A stretch of 64,000 bases of DNA from Lunularia cruciata (GCA_948567375.1 OX419756.1:17241001-17305000); one strand, 5' to 3'. Numbered from the stretch's first letter, positions 50,451-62,768 are shown. The notes: a model not told the origin generated them from the sequence alone. Numbers and translations are program-made.

Positions 50451-51639
50451 CCCCGAAACACTTCAGCAACATGCCCATGTGCATATCGTGGGGTGTAATC
50501 TAATTTGCTGTTTAAGTATTTTGATGGTGCCCATTATGGCCATTCACATTGACGAATCTCCATACGCAACATGTCGAGAGTTTTCTGCGCTGCATTCTAT
50601 GCGCGCTATACTTTTGCATTAACAATTATAAAATAAGATACTATTCAGCACTATCTGGAGCTCTGCCATGCTGATAAGCTACAATGATGAGATACCTTGT
50701 CCTGAATATTACTTTTCATCTCGCTTGTCAGCACCAAATTATTACCACCATGCTGAAGGAGTGGTTCCCAAAATACATTTTTCGTCTTATCTATAATATA
50801 TTCCGATCATGTTCGTCATTCCTGATCTTCACCGGTATATTGATCAGTATCTAGGTATGACTACTATTTGGAGAGCTATTCGTCAATCATTCCAGATTCA
50901 GAAATAATTCTCTCACCAGGTACTCTATACAATAGAAAACTCCAGATTATTCTCAGGCCATAATGATCTTAGTAATCTTTGCTACAATGCATACATAAAT
51001 AGAAAGGTCACAGCATGTGGCTAAATTGAACCATAAAAAAAGAAATTATATTGATATAATTGATATAATAATAAAATATCACAAGCCTAAGCTCTGTGCC
51101 TTGATCTTCTTTCTGGAGCAAAGATGTTCAGTTGTTGAATCCAAATGTGGAAATAAGGAGGATGTAAACCTCAAACTAAAAAACCATATAGAGGAGTCAA
51201 AGGTAGATCTTGAAAGAACTCTATCAAACCATCATACTGCTCTGAGCTATAATCTCTCAAAAGCCCGGACTTCCACTCTTCAATACAAAAGTCAATTGAA
51301 GCACAATATCCAAAGACAAACTTTATGCTACACAAACAAAATAAGAAGCACATGAAGATCCCTCGAGCAATATGGAATTTTAAAAATAAAGAAAGAACTG
51401 CAAAAAGAAGAAAAGACTTTTGGAATAGATAGATTTTACATACCCCAAGTTTAGCAGAAGACCCTCTCCCTTATGTGGTGTAAAGGAGATGGATTTTTTA
51501 GTAGCACTATATGCTTTTAATAGGATCTACAATAAATGAAAAGATCTGCAATAATTTGTAGATCTTACCAGTAGAAAAGACTAATTGACACTTACACTTT
51601 CACATAGTTGCTAGAGGTGCTTAAGCTGGCAATGGGAAA
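50451..51639. other. Spacer, no gene recognised
   Basis: AT-rich; the open frame at 51017-51355 is Lys/Ser-rich without known motifs. Confidence 0.3.
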
Positions 51640-52130
51640 GAGCTAACCGCATAGAAAACAAAAGGATGGGATGAGACAAGATTAAATTGGAGCTAAATCC
51701 CAATGGTATTGATGTGAGAAATCTGCACTATTGCGCCTAATATATCTCTGTTAGGCAAATTGTAAAGTCTACAAACTACTAGAGCATCTAAAGAAACATC
51801 ACCTAGTGTGATTAATCTTTTATGCATAGAACCAACCAATGCTCTTTGTAGAGCAATGGACACATTTTGTATAAAATATACTATGAAGTATGAGAATGAG
51901 AAAGGTACCCTTAATGTTTAATATGATATGCTCTAGCACACTCTCTGAAAAAACATGTCAAACTCCATATCCATTGGCCCTTATAATTGGAGACCATGTT
52001 TGCTTTCACTCAACTTGCCACCCATCCAAGGGAATAAGTAATCACTCCTTTCAAAACTGTACCATGTGGAAGGTAGATAACTACATCATCCACTACAACT
52101 GATCATCTCAGTATAGTCCTTGACAGCCTA
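51640..52130 (-). mobile_element. RL-D: 5'-truncated RL copy (3' end only)
   Basis: The minus-strand sequence matches only the last roughly 480 bp of RL-A/B/C: from the endonuclease region (equivalent of DLHLVQDD, about 52110) through the shared segment with ATCACCTAGTGTGATT (reverse) to the terminal CCATTGGGATTTAGCTCC near 51705. Loss of the 5' part with the 3' end retained is what target-primed reverse transcription commonly leaves. Confidence 0.55.
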
Positions 52131-53171
52131 CTAAATTTGTACCTAATACTAGATTCATGAACTTTCAAACAATGAACAGTCCCAAATGAAACACCATGAG
52201 AATTATACTTCGCATTCCCATTGGAAAGTAATATCACATGGGAGGAAAGAAACACCCACCATCTATGAGTTACTCCCACAAATATAAAACACTTCACACA
52301 CACGTGAATCTAAAATATTTGAATTAACCATTAAAGCGTGCTGGGTAAATTTTTCTCCAACACATGAAATTGAAAAGAGAAATAAAATTATAAAATATAT
52401 TGAATATTAATATATTACTGACCTGTGCCCTAAAATTCATATTTATCTATTTTACGATTTCCTCGCTATTTAGCTTCTCGTATGATGGTGCAATTTCCAA
52501 GAGTTGAATGAGTATATATTCCGTAATATTGTTCGTTGTCTTCACAAGTCTACTGAATTTAACCGTTTAAAAAAATGAGAGAATATTGTTCAAATAAATT
52601 TGGAAATTAATTCAGTAGCGGAGTCAATCTGTATCTTGAGAACTATGAGATTTCTACTCCACAATGGTCACTGTTTCTGACTAGGATGTATCAAGTCATT
52701 TCGGGAATTCGGACTCCACGGTATATTCTTTTGGAACGTATTCCCTATACTCTGCACAAAATAACCTGCATTCACATTCGCGATCAAGGTGGCTGAAATC
52801 AAATGACTAGGGGTTTGAATAATAGAAACCAAGGTTACTTCCGGGCGATAGTTTGTTTTCCATAGGTTTCTGTAAAATAATTGACGGGTAATAAAGTCTC
52901 ACGAGCATCCAAATATTATGTTGTATAATAATATTACAATTTGGAACCCAGAGTGGAATACGAGCTATACCAAATAGTCAAACCGACATAAAATCTGTAT
53001 CTGACAAGTCAAAGGAAGTAACCCATATTGAACATAAAAGTTCTATAATTAATGCTTAAATATTGCTCATGACCCATGAATTTTTGACTCGGAATTCCTT
53101 TATGTGCAAAGGGAACTTTTCTCCCATAACTTTCCCATAAAGGGATTCTGCGCAGTAGGGGGCTCAATAAT
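52131..53171. other. Spacer, no gene recognised
   Basis: AT-rich sequence with no supported feature. Confidence 0.3.
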
Positions 53172-53500
53172 TCATAAATGATTATTGAGCAGAGAATGAC
53201 GCGTAGACAACACACCGATACTAACGACATGCTCTTCCAATCTCCTGCCATCAAAGTCGAGTAAGTCCCGACGAGTTATCTGCAGCAAATGAGCTATCGA
53301 CTGATCCTGACTAGCCTTTATCAATAGTTCAGAGATGATTGCTTCAGCAATAGATAGCTCCGTCACTGCAGAACTGGGCAACTTGTTCGGTGTATGGTAG
53401 TCATCACTTCTCGGGACCCGAAGTGCAAAGCAGCAAACGAGGGTTTTATCTTAAGAGCTACTTTATCCATGATCAGGAGAGTGTGGAGACAGGAGAGGAG
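53172..53500 (-). CDS. Unrecognised minus-strand frame, possibly a host gene fragment
   Basis: From 53381 down, the frame reads SSAVTELSIAEAIISELLIK, then ASQDQSIAHLLQITRRDLLD and FDGRRLEEHVVSIGVLSTRH, which is helical, charged and unlike the surrounding transposons. A second minus frame just upstream starts at ATG about 53474 (MDKVALKIKPSFAALHFGSR, then EVMTTIHRTS) and stops at TGA near 53366, overlapping the first by a frame change. Either a frameshift has broken one gene or one of these is fortuitous. GC content is closer to the dirigent genes than to the repeats. I cannot name a family. Confidence 0.28.
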
Positions 53501-53539
53501 AGGGAGAGATTCGAGAGGAAACATCTATAATTTTTTGAG

Positions 53540-54274
53540 TGCTCTCTAGTATATAGCACTTAAGTGAATAGTAGATTCTGTTTGATTTTCAATTTCAGTT
53601 CCATTGGATTTTCAATTTCAGTACCTAGATTGAAGATTATGGGGAATTGCTTAGAGTTATGAGGATTTTTAGGGTTTAGAGTGATCAATACACATAGAGA
53701 GTGAGTGAGTTTAGAGTAATTAATACATGTACACATGAATTTACATTTCTAATCTTTTGGTTTTCATGATTAAGTTCCATGAAAATTTAGTTTAGAATTT
53801 TGGAGATGGAATTTGAAAAATATGAGTTTATAAATTTTGAAATTTGGAGAGATTTTTTTTTTTATGTGAGGGGTTGTGCTTTTGCAAGTATGGACACATA
53901 TGGAGAGGAGCATCATGTGTTCCTATTATTATTCTTGTGCTAGCCATGGCTACACCTCTCCATGTGGGGCTACCTAGAGCGGCTCGGGATACACCATGCT
54001 CGGGGTGTCACCAATGTTTTACCTCGTAAGGGTTAAAGACCCAGGTGGGAAGGATGCACACGGACTATGATTGGATCACTTAGGATGCACACGTGAGGCG
54101 ATTGACCACATTGACACTAATGACATTCAAGATTATGCATGCTTCTTCTATCCCTTTGTTAACCATTATAGGGATACCAATTGAGTCATGGGAGTGGTTA
54201 GCTTCTCAAGCAAGTTACATTTTGGGGTTATTTGAGACTAGTTTTCTATGTCCCCGTCTATTCCATAGGCTACC
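53540..54274 (+). mobile_element. RL-C, 5' half (leader and zinc finger), cut by G1b
   Basis: The leader (GTGAATAGTAGATTCTG onwards) is homologous to that of RL-A on the other strand. From about 53870 it encodes GLCFCKYGHIWRGAS, then ARDTPCSGCHQCFTS-stop-GLKTQVGRMH, the C2H2 finger with a stop and His-to-Gln change, and HASSIPLLTIIGIPIESWEW. Homology stops at the G1b target duplication CTACC (54270-54274) and resumes at 59835. Confidence 0.62.
54270..54274. repeat. Left target-site duplication of G1b (CTACC)
   Basis: CTACC precedes the LTR; CTACT follows it at 59835-59839, one C-to-T change apart. Confidence 0.75.
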
Positions 54275-54698
54275 TATAAGAATATGGAGTTTAGCGACGT
54301 AGTTAGTGAGGCTAACAAAGTAGAGAATAAGCCAAATTAGCCCAAAATATTCTAGAAGCATCTAGGAAGTTTCTTGGAAAGTTTCCAGACTAGCTTAACT
54401 TGCACCACAAGCAAATAGTTCTAGAAGGAAGCTACTAGAAGCTTCCAACTAGCTTACCTTGCACACCAAGTAGACGACTTCTAGAAGAAAGCTTATCGAG
54501 AAGCTTTTTGGTTAACTTGGCTTGCACTTTAAGAAAGGGGCTCAAGGAATTTTCTTGAGAAGCTTCTCAAGGGCCGTGTATGCTATCTATAATACCAAAG
54601 CCGAAGCTCATGCTAGGCATTTGGAATTTTCTCACATTCAAGTGTCCCAATATGAGGTTCTATTCTCTAATTTCTCTCCTTGGTCTCAATCTTTTACA
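54275..54698 (+). repeat. G1b 5' LTR
   Basis: Starts TATAAGAATATGG (TG mutated to TA) and ends ATCTTTTACA. A damaged TATA region (CTATAATACC) lies near 54588. Several GAAnnTTC dyads have decayed but TAGAAGCTTCC remains. Confidence 0.85.
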
Positions 54699-54811
54699 TT
54701 GGTATCAAGCAAGAATGGGATGGATGGAATTTAACATTGGTATTAGAGCAAGAATGGGATGGATGGAATTTAACATTGGTATCAGAGCAAGAATGGGAGG
54801 GATGGAATTAA
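54696..54811 (+). repeat. Triplicated primer-binding-site unit in G1b
   Basis: Three head-to-tail units of 38-39 bp start at 54696, 54734 and 54773, each containing ACATTGGTATCA(G)AGCAAGAAT and the next bases of the leader (GGGATGGATGGAATTTA). G1a has only one. The first unit overlaps the last three bases of the LTR. Confidence 0.85.
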
Positions 54812-55045
54812 TGGACCACCAAATCCACTTCCACCAAAACATTGGGATTTTTGTGTCCAAGTACTACCCAAGTATTGTTTCACACAATTCATCACCTCAC
54901 ACTTTGGACAAAATTTTATGCATATGATCACCATATTTGAGGAACCTTCGTGCTCCCGATTGTAACTTATGGAGAACGGTGGACGTGTTGCTTCTATGTG
55001 TTAATAAATTAGATAGATTAGTGGTGGCGTGATAGAGTAACAACC

Positions 55046-55940
55046 ATGGCGGCAATGCACGATGTTATCCTTGCTATGCAGCAACAAATTGAGCACCTTA
55101 CTAGATTGTTGGATGAACTAGATCTTCAACGACAAGAGCATGTAGAGAGAGTACCAGTTCAAGAAGGAGAAGATCAAATCCAATTCTCTAAACCTAAGGC
55201 AAGAATCTCTGGGGTGCAATGGAGAATTTTGTGTTTGACTGCAAATATTATTTTGAAGCTATCAATCTCCAAGATGAATAAAAGTAGATTCATTTGGCTT
55301 CTAGCCAATTGGATGGAGTAGCAAAGCTATGTGGGAGATTCCAAGTGGAGCAAACTGAACAAAAAATTGTTTCACCAATTTTATTGTGTGCCAAATTCAA
55401 GAGTGCAATACTTAGTCAGTTCTAAGCTATAAATGCCACACAAGTTGCACGTGATAGGTTGGCAAAGTTGAAACAGATTGGCTCTGTAAGAAGTTACATC
55501 ACGTAATTCAGAACACCATTATGCAAATTCCAAATATACTGGAAGGTGAAGCTCTAGATCAATTTGTGAGGAGCTTGAAGTCAAAAACCAAATTAAAGGT
55601 AACCATGCAAGAGCCACAACATTTGGAGGAAGCCATGCGGTTGGCTAAACATTTTGATTCCTTGGTTGCAATAACTTGATCTCAACCTTGACCTCCATAG
55701 AAACTATTGATACACTACACATGGGTGGAGGAGCCGTCACCTATGGAGATTGATGGCATTCAACAGAGACCACTCGGCACTATAGATAGAGAGAAATTAT
55801 GACAAAATGATGGTTATTTTTACTATCACCAATTGGGACATCGCATCGCTAAATGTCCACTCAAGAATGGGCAACCTCAACAAGTTGCCCATATGGAGTT
55901 TGTGGAGCGGAATGATTTGGGAAACAAAGAATCCCAATAG
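55046..55940 (+). pseudogene. gag: G1b Gag
   Basis: ATG in the same context as in G1a. The start MAAMHDVILAMQQQIEHLTR is followed by frameshifts and stops. The knuckle reads YFYYHQLGHRIAKC, where the first two cysteines are Tyr. The gag stop and the GGGAAAC heptamer at 55919-55925 are kept at the same relative place. Confidence 0.75.
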
Positions 55941-58900
55941 TAGATTTTGAGCCACCTATTGAGAGCTTGATTAGTTCCAATGGGATTGAAGGCTCAACCT
56001 ATACAAGTTTACTTCACTTGCAAGGTATGATATCTAATTGAAGTTGTAAGATTTTGGTTGATTCTAAAAGTTAAGAGAATTGCATATCTATGCATGTAGC
56101 AAAGGAATTGGTTATTCCTATCAAGCAAATAATTGGAAGTTGATTGATGATTGCGGATGGTAGAAAGGGTTCTACATTCCGTACCTCACATCCTATTACC
56201 TTCAAGATTGGGAAGGAGTATTTGGAGTGTATAAGGTTTGTAATGACACCTCTACATTACAATGCCATCCTAGGACTATCTTGGCTCAAACGTCATAAGG
56301 TTCAATTTGATTGGAACCCAATGATAAATTCAAGTATAAAACCAAGGTAGGAATTTCTGATTAGGTTGTCTAGCACCTTTGAGTAAGACACCTAAAAATA
56401 GTCAATCCCAAGATGTGAAGTTTTTCACGAAGGTAGCCATAGAGCAAGCCTTGAAGAGGGATGGGTCCTAAGATGGGAAGTTTACTAAGAAAGCAGCCAT
56501 AGGGTAAGCTTTGAAGAAATATGAGGCCCTAGATAGGAGGTTTGTTAGTGAAGTAGACATAGAGCAAGCTTTGGAGGAAGATAAGTCTATTTTTGTGGTG
56601 TAGATCAAGCCGATTGCACAAGGACAATTTTCCAAGAGCCTCATCAAGCAATGGTTGATCAGATAGTTAAGGAGTTTATGGATATGTTTCCGGATGATCT
56701 TCCAAAGGGATTACTCTCCAATTGTGGTATGCCTTTCAAGATTGAGTTATTGCCAATGAGTACTCCAATGAGTAGACCAATCTATCGGCTCTCACCAAGA
56801 GAGTTGGAGGGGTTGCAAACAATACTTATGGAGTTGTTGGAGAAGGATTTCATACAACATAACACCTCTCCTTGGGAAGCACTGGTACTATTTGTCCCAA
56901 AATGGATGGAGGACTTTGTTTTTGTATTGATTACCATGTGCTCAATAAGCAAACAATGAAGAATGCATAACCCTTGCCTCAGATTGATGACTTGCTTGAT
57001 CAATTGAGTGGAGTACAATACTTTTTCAAGTTGGATCTTCATGGAAGCTATTGGCAAATCCCCATTGATAAAGAGGTTGTGCAAAAGACTACCTTTCGCA
57101 TAAGGTATGGGCATTTCAAGTGGAGAGTTCAACCTTTTGGGCTCACTAATGCTCCAACAGTCTTCATGGATTAGATGCATCAAGTGTTATTTGGACTATT
57201 GGATTGATACATGGTGGTGTTCTTGGATGATACCTTAATCTATAGCAAGATAGAGGAAGAACACGTGAATTGTGTGCGAGAAGTCCTAAGATGACTATGA
57301 TAATGGAAATTTTATTGTAAGAAGTCAAAGTGTACCTTTTGGCAAAAGGAAATTACCTTCTTGAGTCACAAGATCTCATCAAAGGAGATCAAGATGGGAG
57401 AGGAGAAAATCAAGGCCATTACTGATTGACCTACTCCAAAGGATGCTACAAAAGTATGGGCATTTAATGGATTAGCCAATTTTTACCAACGGTTCATCCA
57501 TGTGGCTGCACCATTGACTGACCTCTTGGGGAAGAACTTGAGCTTCAATGGACCGCCAAGCACAAAAGAAGCATTCTAGAAGTTGAAATATATGGTGTCT
57601 TCAAGGCACATTCTTCAACCATATGTTCCTCAACTACCTTATGTGGTTGATTTTGATGCTTCTAACTTTGCAATTGGAGCCATGTTGCAACAAGAATTCC
57701 ATATGGACTACATCCCATTTTCTTTGTGTCTTATTGACTAAATATAGCTGAAAAAATAAATCTACTTGAAATCGAGAACAACTTTCAATGGTATATGCCA
57801 CCAAGGTATGGAGGCATTATCTCTTGGGAAAACAAGTGATGATGCAAACTAATCACAAACCATTATTGCAAACCTTACACTTGGAACACATAAAGAGTCG
57901 ACATCATTGATGGGAGGAAGAACTCTAATTATTTGACATCACACTTGAGTACAAACCAGGTCAGTTCCATGTCATCCTTGATATTCTATCACAACAACTT
58001 GATTTGAAGTCTCTTCCTCTCATCACATCAACAATTATGATGGTGTCAGTTGACTCTAAGGTCCAAAACAAGTTTTGGTCAGCTCTACAACAAGATCCCT
58101 TCTTCCAAATGGTACATGGTCATCTTACAATATACAACAAGAGTACAACATCTTCTCCTTCAAGGAAAGCTTTCTATTCCATGAGGACTGGATCTATGTT
58201 CTAGCTGACAATTATCTTTGACTTATGCACCTTCAAGAAGCCCATAATTTACCAATAGCTGGTCACATGGGTATGGAAAAGACCTTGGGTACCCTCCAAT
58301 GCCAATGGTGGTGGCCCAACATGACACGAGATGTTTGAGAGTTTGTTCAATCGTGTGAGAGCTGCCAACATAACAAGACTAGCAACTAGAAGCCGAGTGG
58401 ACTCCTTCAACCACTCCCCATTCCATCCGCTCAATGGGAACACATGAGCTTGGATCTCATCACATTCTTGCCCAAGACCAAGCAAGGACACATAGCCATC
58501 ATGGTCATTATGGATAAGTTTAGTAAACAAATCCACTTGGCACCAACCTTTGATATTGTGGATGCTCCAACTTTAGCGCAAATCTAATTTGACAATGTCT
58601 TCAAGCATCATGGAATGCCATGTGTTCTCATCTCTGATGGTGTACATGGATTCACCGAGAAGTTTTGGCAAGCACTCTTTGAGATACTTAGCACCAAGCT
58701 TGCTTTGTCCATGGCTTATCATCCTCAAACTGATAGACAAACCAAATGTGCAAATCATACCTTGGAAGATATGTTGTATACCTTTTTCAATGGCCACCAT
58801 ACCAATTGGGATAAATGTCTTACAACTGCAGAATTTGCCTACAATAATTCCAAACATGCAAGCATTGGAGTTTTTCTTTGCTTTCTCAATTTTAGCCAAG

Positions 58901-59436
58901 ATCTATTTGTTCCACGTTCTCTTCTTGCTCCTCCTCTATCTTAGGTCACTCATACTTCAACCTTTGAAATTGGTGATGAAGTCATGTTATCCTCTAGTAA
59001 CCTACCCCTCCCACTTGATACCCAAGTTTGTAAACTTGCCCTTTACTAGATAGGACACTTTGATGTCACCCAAATCATCTCTCGTGTTGCTTATTGACTT
59101 GCCTTACCTTGTCATATGCACATCTACCTTGTCTTTCATATTTCCAAGTTGAAACCCTTTGTTCCTAACCTATCTTCTTTTTCCTCTTGTGTCCAACCTC
59201 TTGATCTTATCCCTATCAATGATCATGAGGAGTAGGAAGTTGATTCTATCCTTGCACGTCGTCATATTCAATAAGGACGTCGACAACATACGGGGTACAA
59301 GGTCCTTTGAAAAGGGTATTCCCTTCATGATGCCACATGGGAACCTCTTTCTCACCTCTAGAATACACAGATAGCCATCCAAGAGTTTGAAGTTTCAATG
59401 GCAATGAGGACATCACTAACTAGCGGTGGGGGAATA
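55941..59436 (+). pseudogene. pol: G1b Pol remnants (protease to chromodomain)
   Basis: All pol domains of G1a can be followed in order. Protease: about 55990-56380. Linker repeats: 56409-56588. RT: about 56650-57280, including the residues deleted in G1a. RNase H: about 57640-58010. Integrase: about 58220-58950, with SCESCQ-type HHCC intact. GPY/F and chromodomain: about 58970-59400. A roughly 105-bp deletion near 58955 removed the segment between the integrase core and GDEVMLSS. Stop codons at 57292 and 58217 occupy the same codons as TGA 33931 and 34873 of G1a. Inactive. Confidence 0.8.
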
Positions 59437-59834
59437 TGTAACAATATGGAGTTTAGCAACATACTTAGTAAGGCTAACAAAGTAGAGAATACTCCAAATT
59501 AGCCCAAAATATTCCTCAAACATCTCGGAAACTTCTTGGAAAGCTTTCCAACTAGCTTAACTTGCACTTCTAGAAGCTTCCAATTAGCTTAGTTTGCACA
59601 CCAAGTAGGCAGCTTCTAGAAGGAAGCTTCTTGAGAAGCTTCTTGGTTAACTTGGCTTGCACTCTAAGAAAGCGTCTCAAAGAAGCTTCTTGAGAAGCTT
59701 CTCAAGGGCCTTGTATGCTATTTATAAATACCAAAGCTGAAGCTCATGCTAGGCATTTGGAGTTTTCCCACATTCAAGTGTTCCAATGTGAGCTTCCATT
59801 CTACTATTTCTCTCCTCGGTCTCTATCTTTTACA
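59437..59834 (+). repeat. G1b 3' LTR
   Basis: 398 bp, TGTAACAATATGG to ATCTTTTACA, lacking about 27 bp relative to the 5' LTR. It keeps at least six GAAnnTTC dyads (59528, 59573, 59623, 59635, 59682, 59694) and a TATAAATA box near 59721. Confidence 0.88.
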
Positions 59835-60426
59835 CTACTCCACACACTCCATGATGAGGCTAGACATAGTTTTTTCCTACCACTTGATCATTTGGCACAT
59901 GATCCCTTGGACGAGTTAGCATAGTTCCTTTTCCTCTTACTCCCTTGATGGTGTCTTTGTATGGTAGAGGAGGACGTGCAAGGCATAGAGAGGTGGCTAC
60001 CAGATTTCATCAATTTTGAGCAAGGGATTGGGTGGCCCTTCAAGACTAGTCTATTAAGGATACACATTTTGAGAGATACATTTTGCCCCATGATACCATA
60101 GAGTCCACTCAATTATGACAATGTAGGATATTGGGTTAGGCGGGAGAGTTTAGTAGAGCAACACAAGTGCTACATCCTTTGTCTATGGCTAGTCCTCTTG
60201 ATGAGACTGTCTCTTCCCTATGCTCACTACATCCTATGGCAGTAGAGGGACTACCACTAGAGTTCTTAGATTATCAGCCTAAGTAGCCTTTATGTCTTGA
60301 TAGGTTTCTTTTTCCACAAGCATTGTTCAGTGCTCCTCACCTTTCCTCAAGAGGCTTGTCAGGGATGTTTTATGAGCACCTTAAAGAGTGCTTTTAGGCA
60401 AATGATCCTCTAATGGTTTTACCAAG

Positions 60427-61101
60427 TTGTTTCAAGTGGCTATAGCAATAGCGAGAGGAGACAATGCGGAGTGGATGTGGATGTTGAGAACACTTTTAAT
60501 AGCATCTCATATGCATCCATCTTTAGAGAGCTTAGGGAGGCTGGTGGATCCTTGGAAAGTCTTATTCCTTTTGAAGTCTTTTTTTGGCTCTCTTACTTCC
60601 CTTTACAACCAACATGGTTGCTCACAAGAAGGAGTCACCATCTTGGAGTCCATTGTTGGTACACGTCAAGGAGATCCTTTAAGGAGACCCTTATTTGCCA
60701 TGGCTCACTTTAGAGCTCCATAATCTATTATTTTGGCCATGCTAGGTTTTGTATTTCCCTCCTTAGCAAATGATACACACAATGTGTGCCCTATAGATCA
60801 GATTAGGCATGCCTTTGACCATTTGACTACCGAGCTATATTTAGAAGGCTTGAGAATCAAGGTGTCAAAGTGTAGGACATGGTCCTCTTTAGGTATCTCT
60901 CCCCACCTTGAGCTTCTAGAGGGGTGTATCATATCTATAGATGGACTACATGTTCTTGGAGTGCCAATAAGATCTGAGGTTTTTTTCACATACTTCTTAG
61001 ACGTTGCCTTTGCAAAAGATGTTCTCCATGTGGATGACCTTATGTTACTAGGAGATCCGCAAGTGGTATTTGATATACTCTCCTCTAGTATTGCTTGTTG
61101 A
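60427..61101 (+). pseudogene. RL-C reverse transcriptase
   Basis: Across two main frames: MLRTLLIASH (shadow), then VDVENTFNSISYASIFRELR (motif A Asp), YNQHGCSQEGVTILESIVGT RQGDPL (motif B), FPSLANDTHNVCPIDQIR (motif C), then LRIKVSKCRTWSSLGIS, GLHVLGVPIRSE and DLMLLGDPQVVFDIL. The motif set is a non-LTR RT. It lacks the YxDD of LTR elements and reads A-D-D in better copies. One frameshift near 60720 and the Asn substitution inactivate it. Confidence 0.68.
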
Positions 61102-61850
61102 TCAACTTACCTCATATGCATAGTTTTCCACTCCTCATCCTTCCTATTACATTTGAGAGCCTTTGATAGGAGGAGTATGGAGTCTTTGGTGGTATTATTG
61201 GACCAAGGACTTTTGAGTGTGTGACAAAGGATTTGGCACATAGACAAACGTCTTTGCCAATCTTGTGTGGAGGAGTTGGCTTGCTATCTATAGAGGAGAT
61301 GGCAACTATACCATTTTTGGGCTTTCTTGGCATACCTACTTGCCTCTCATTTTGTGGTTGTTGATAGACCGGATTTGGAGACTTAGGTGGCAAACGTGGA
61401 AGAGAGGTCCTATTCTTTCCAAATGTTATTGCGGCAGATCAGAGATAGTCTATTCCCACAAGCACAAGAGAACTTCCATCTTTTGCTTCACTTCCATCAA
61501 ATTGGACTAGAGGTTTACAGTCTTCCTTGATGGAGCGGTAGTGTGATCATATGATACATTCTCTCTTAGTTGACTAGTCCATTCCCTAGGCTAACATAGC
61601 ATGCCTTTGCTCTTGCTCCGGCAAGGGTGCATGTTCTTGGATCCTAGCTCGATCATGCATTAGGGCATTTTGATTCACACAAGCTACTTTCTCTATAACA
61701 ATGAAGTTTTTCTTAGGTTTGGTCTACCCATCTACATCTTCATTACTCACTTGTGAGTGTGGTTCTGCACTAGATGCAGTAGCAGTCCATATGACATATT
61801 GTCCACTTGGAGGATAGAGGATAACTAGCCATGATGCTATTAGGGACATA

Positions 61851-62150
61851 GTGTTTGCTATGGCATCAGAGAGTGGATACTTGGCTTGGAAGGAGTGTTC
61901 ATATGCTTTGAAGAAGACACTTGTTAGGATAGATTTATACTTGGTCCAAGATGATCAGGTGACAATAGCAGATGTTGTGGTTACGGACCCTATGTGGGAT
62001 ATAGTTTTGGAGGGAGTGATAACCCATCCCCTTGGATGGCCAGCAAGTGTAGGAGCAAGTCGTAAGGTCTCCAAGTATAGGAGCATGCAACGAGGTCACT
62101 TCTTTGTTCCTCTAGCCTTGGAGTTATATAGAGCAATTGACGGCATTTAA
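61851..62150 (+). pseudogene. RL-C endonuclease-like C-terminal domain
   Basis: A 99-codon frame that begins just after the HDAIRD block and runs SGYLAWKECSYALKK, IDLYLVQDDQVTIADVVVTDP, ITHPLGWPASVGASRK, then HFFVPLALELYRAI. It aligns with RL-B 10203-10480 and RL-A 4243-4022. Conserved acidic positions in DLxLVQDDQVxxADV are consistent with a PD-(D/E)xK-like core. No catalytic Lys can be pinned with confidence. Confidence 0.45.
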
Positions 62151-62450
62151 CACATTTGTTAGGAAGTGCACAAGAGCTTATCATATAAGGCATAAGGAGG
62201 TACCACTCTCACTCTCATACTTTGTAGCATATTTTAGGCAATGTATGTCCATTTTTATATAGAGGATAGTGGTTGGTGCAAGCCATAGGAGAGCAGTCAC
62301 ACTAGGTGATGCTTCTTTGGATACTCCAATTTTTTGTAGACCATACGACTTGCATAGCTTGGATATCTTAGGTGCAATAAGGCATATTTCTCATATAGAT
62401 TCTATTGGGGCCTAGCCCTAATAGATGGTCTTCACATCCTTTGTGTTCTT

Positions 62451-62763
62451 TATGCGGCCACCTTTTCCTTTATCCAATTTTTGACATCTACATACTTTTG
62501 ATTTAACTATAAGTCACACTCTTCTCTTTATTGTGGTGATGTATAGTTCCTATAGTTTTGTTGATTTGAATGATTGGTTACAAATTGCTCTCCCTGAAGT
62601 TTGTGGAAGGTATAGCCTCACAAATTAGGAGTCTATTGCACCTTCACATTTCTCAAGACCATAGTCATGGTGATCTCTCTATTATTAGATAGGTCTTCTA
62701 GTGTGGTTATTTATTTATGGCACTTATTATACTAATAGATTTAAAAATAATTTTTATATGTCG
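62451..62763. other. Spacer between RL-C and the solo LTR
   Basis: AT-rich, no feature recognised. Confidence 0.35.
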
Positions 62764-62768
62764 ATTGG
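62764..62768. repeat. Left target duplication of the solo LTR (ATTGG)
   Basis: ATTGG is repeated exactly at 63449-63453. Confidence 0.9.

Larger units (their letters stand above)
54275..59834 (+). mobile_element. G1b: old, decayed copy of the G1 chromovirus
   Basis: Same structure as G1a throughout, 5,560 bp, with LTRs 54275-54698 and 59437-59834. By eye the two LTRs differ at roughly one position in eight plus a roughly 27-bp gap in the 3' LTR, so the insertion is much older than G1a. Decay is dominated by C-to-T and G-to-A changes. It keeps the GGGAAAC heptamer, the 60-bp linker repeats and much of the GAAnnTTC array. It sits inside RL-C. Confidence 0.9.
59835..62450 (+). mobile_element. 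RL-C, 3' half (RT and endonuclease-like domain)
   Basis: Resumes RL sequence (CACTCCATGATGAGGCTAG) exactly where the 5' half stops. The RT shows VDVENTFNSIS (about 60470), GTRQGDPL (60660), FPSLANDTH (60753, second catalytic Asp changed to Asn), GLRIKVSKCRTW and LGVPIRS. Then LPILCGGVGLL (61255), the knuckle near 61750, a frame 61851-62150 with IDLYLVQDDQVTIADVVVTDP, and the shared 3' motif CTATTGGGGCCTAGCC at 62402. With the 5' half this is a near-complete RL element of about 3.35 kb. Confidence 0.65.
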
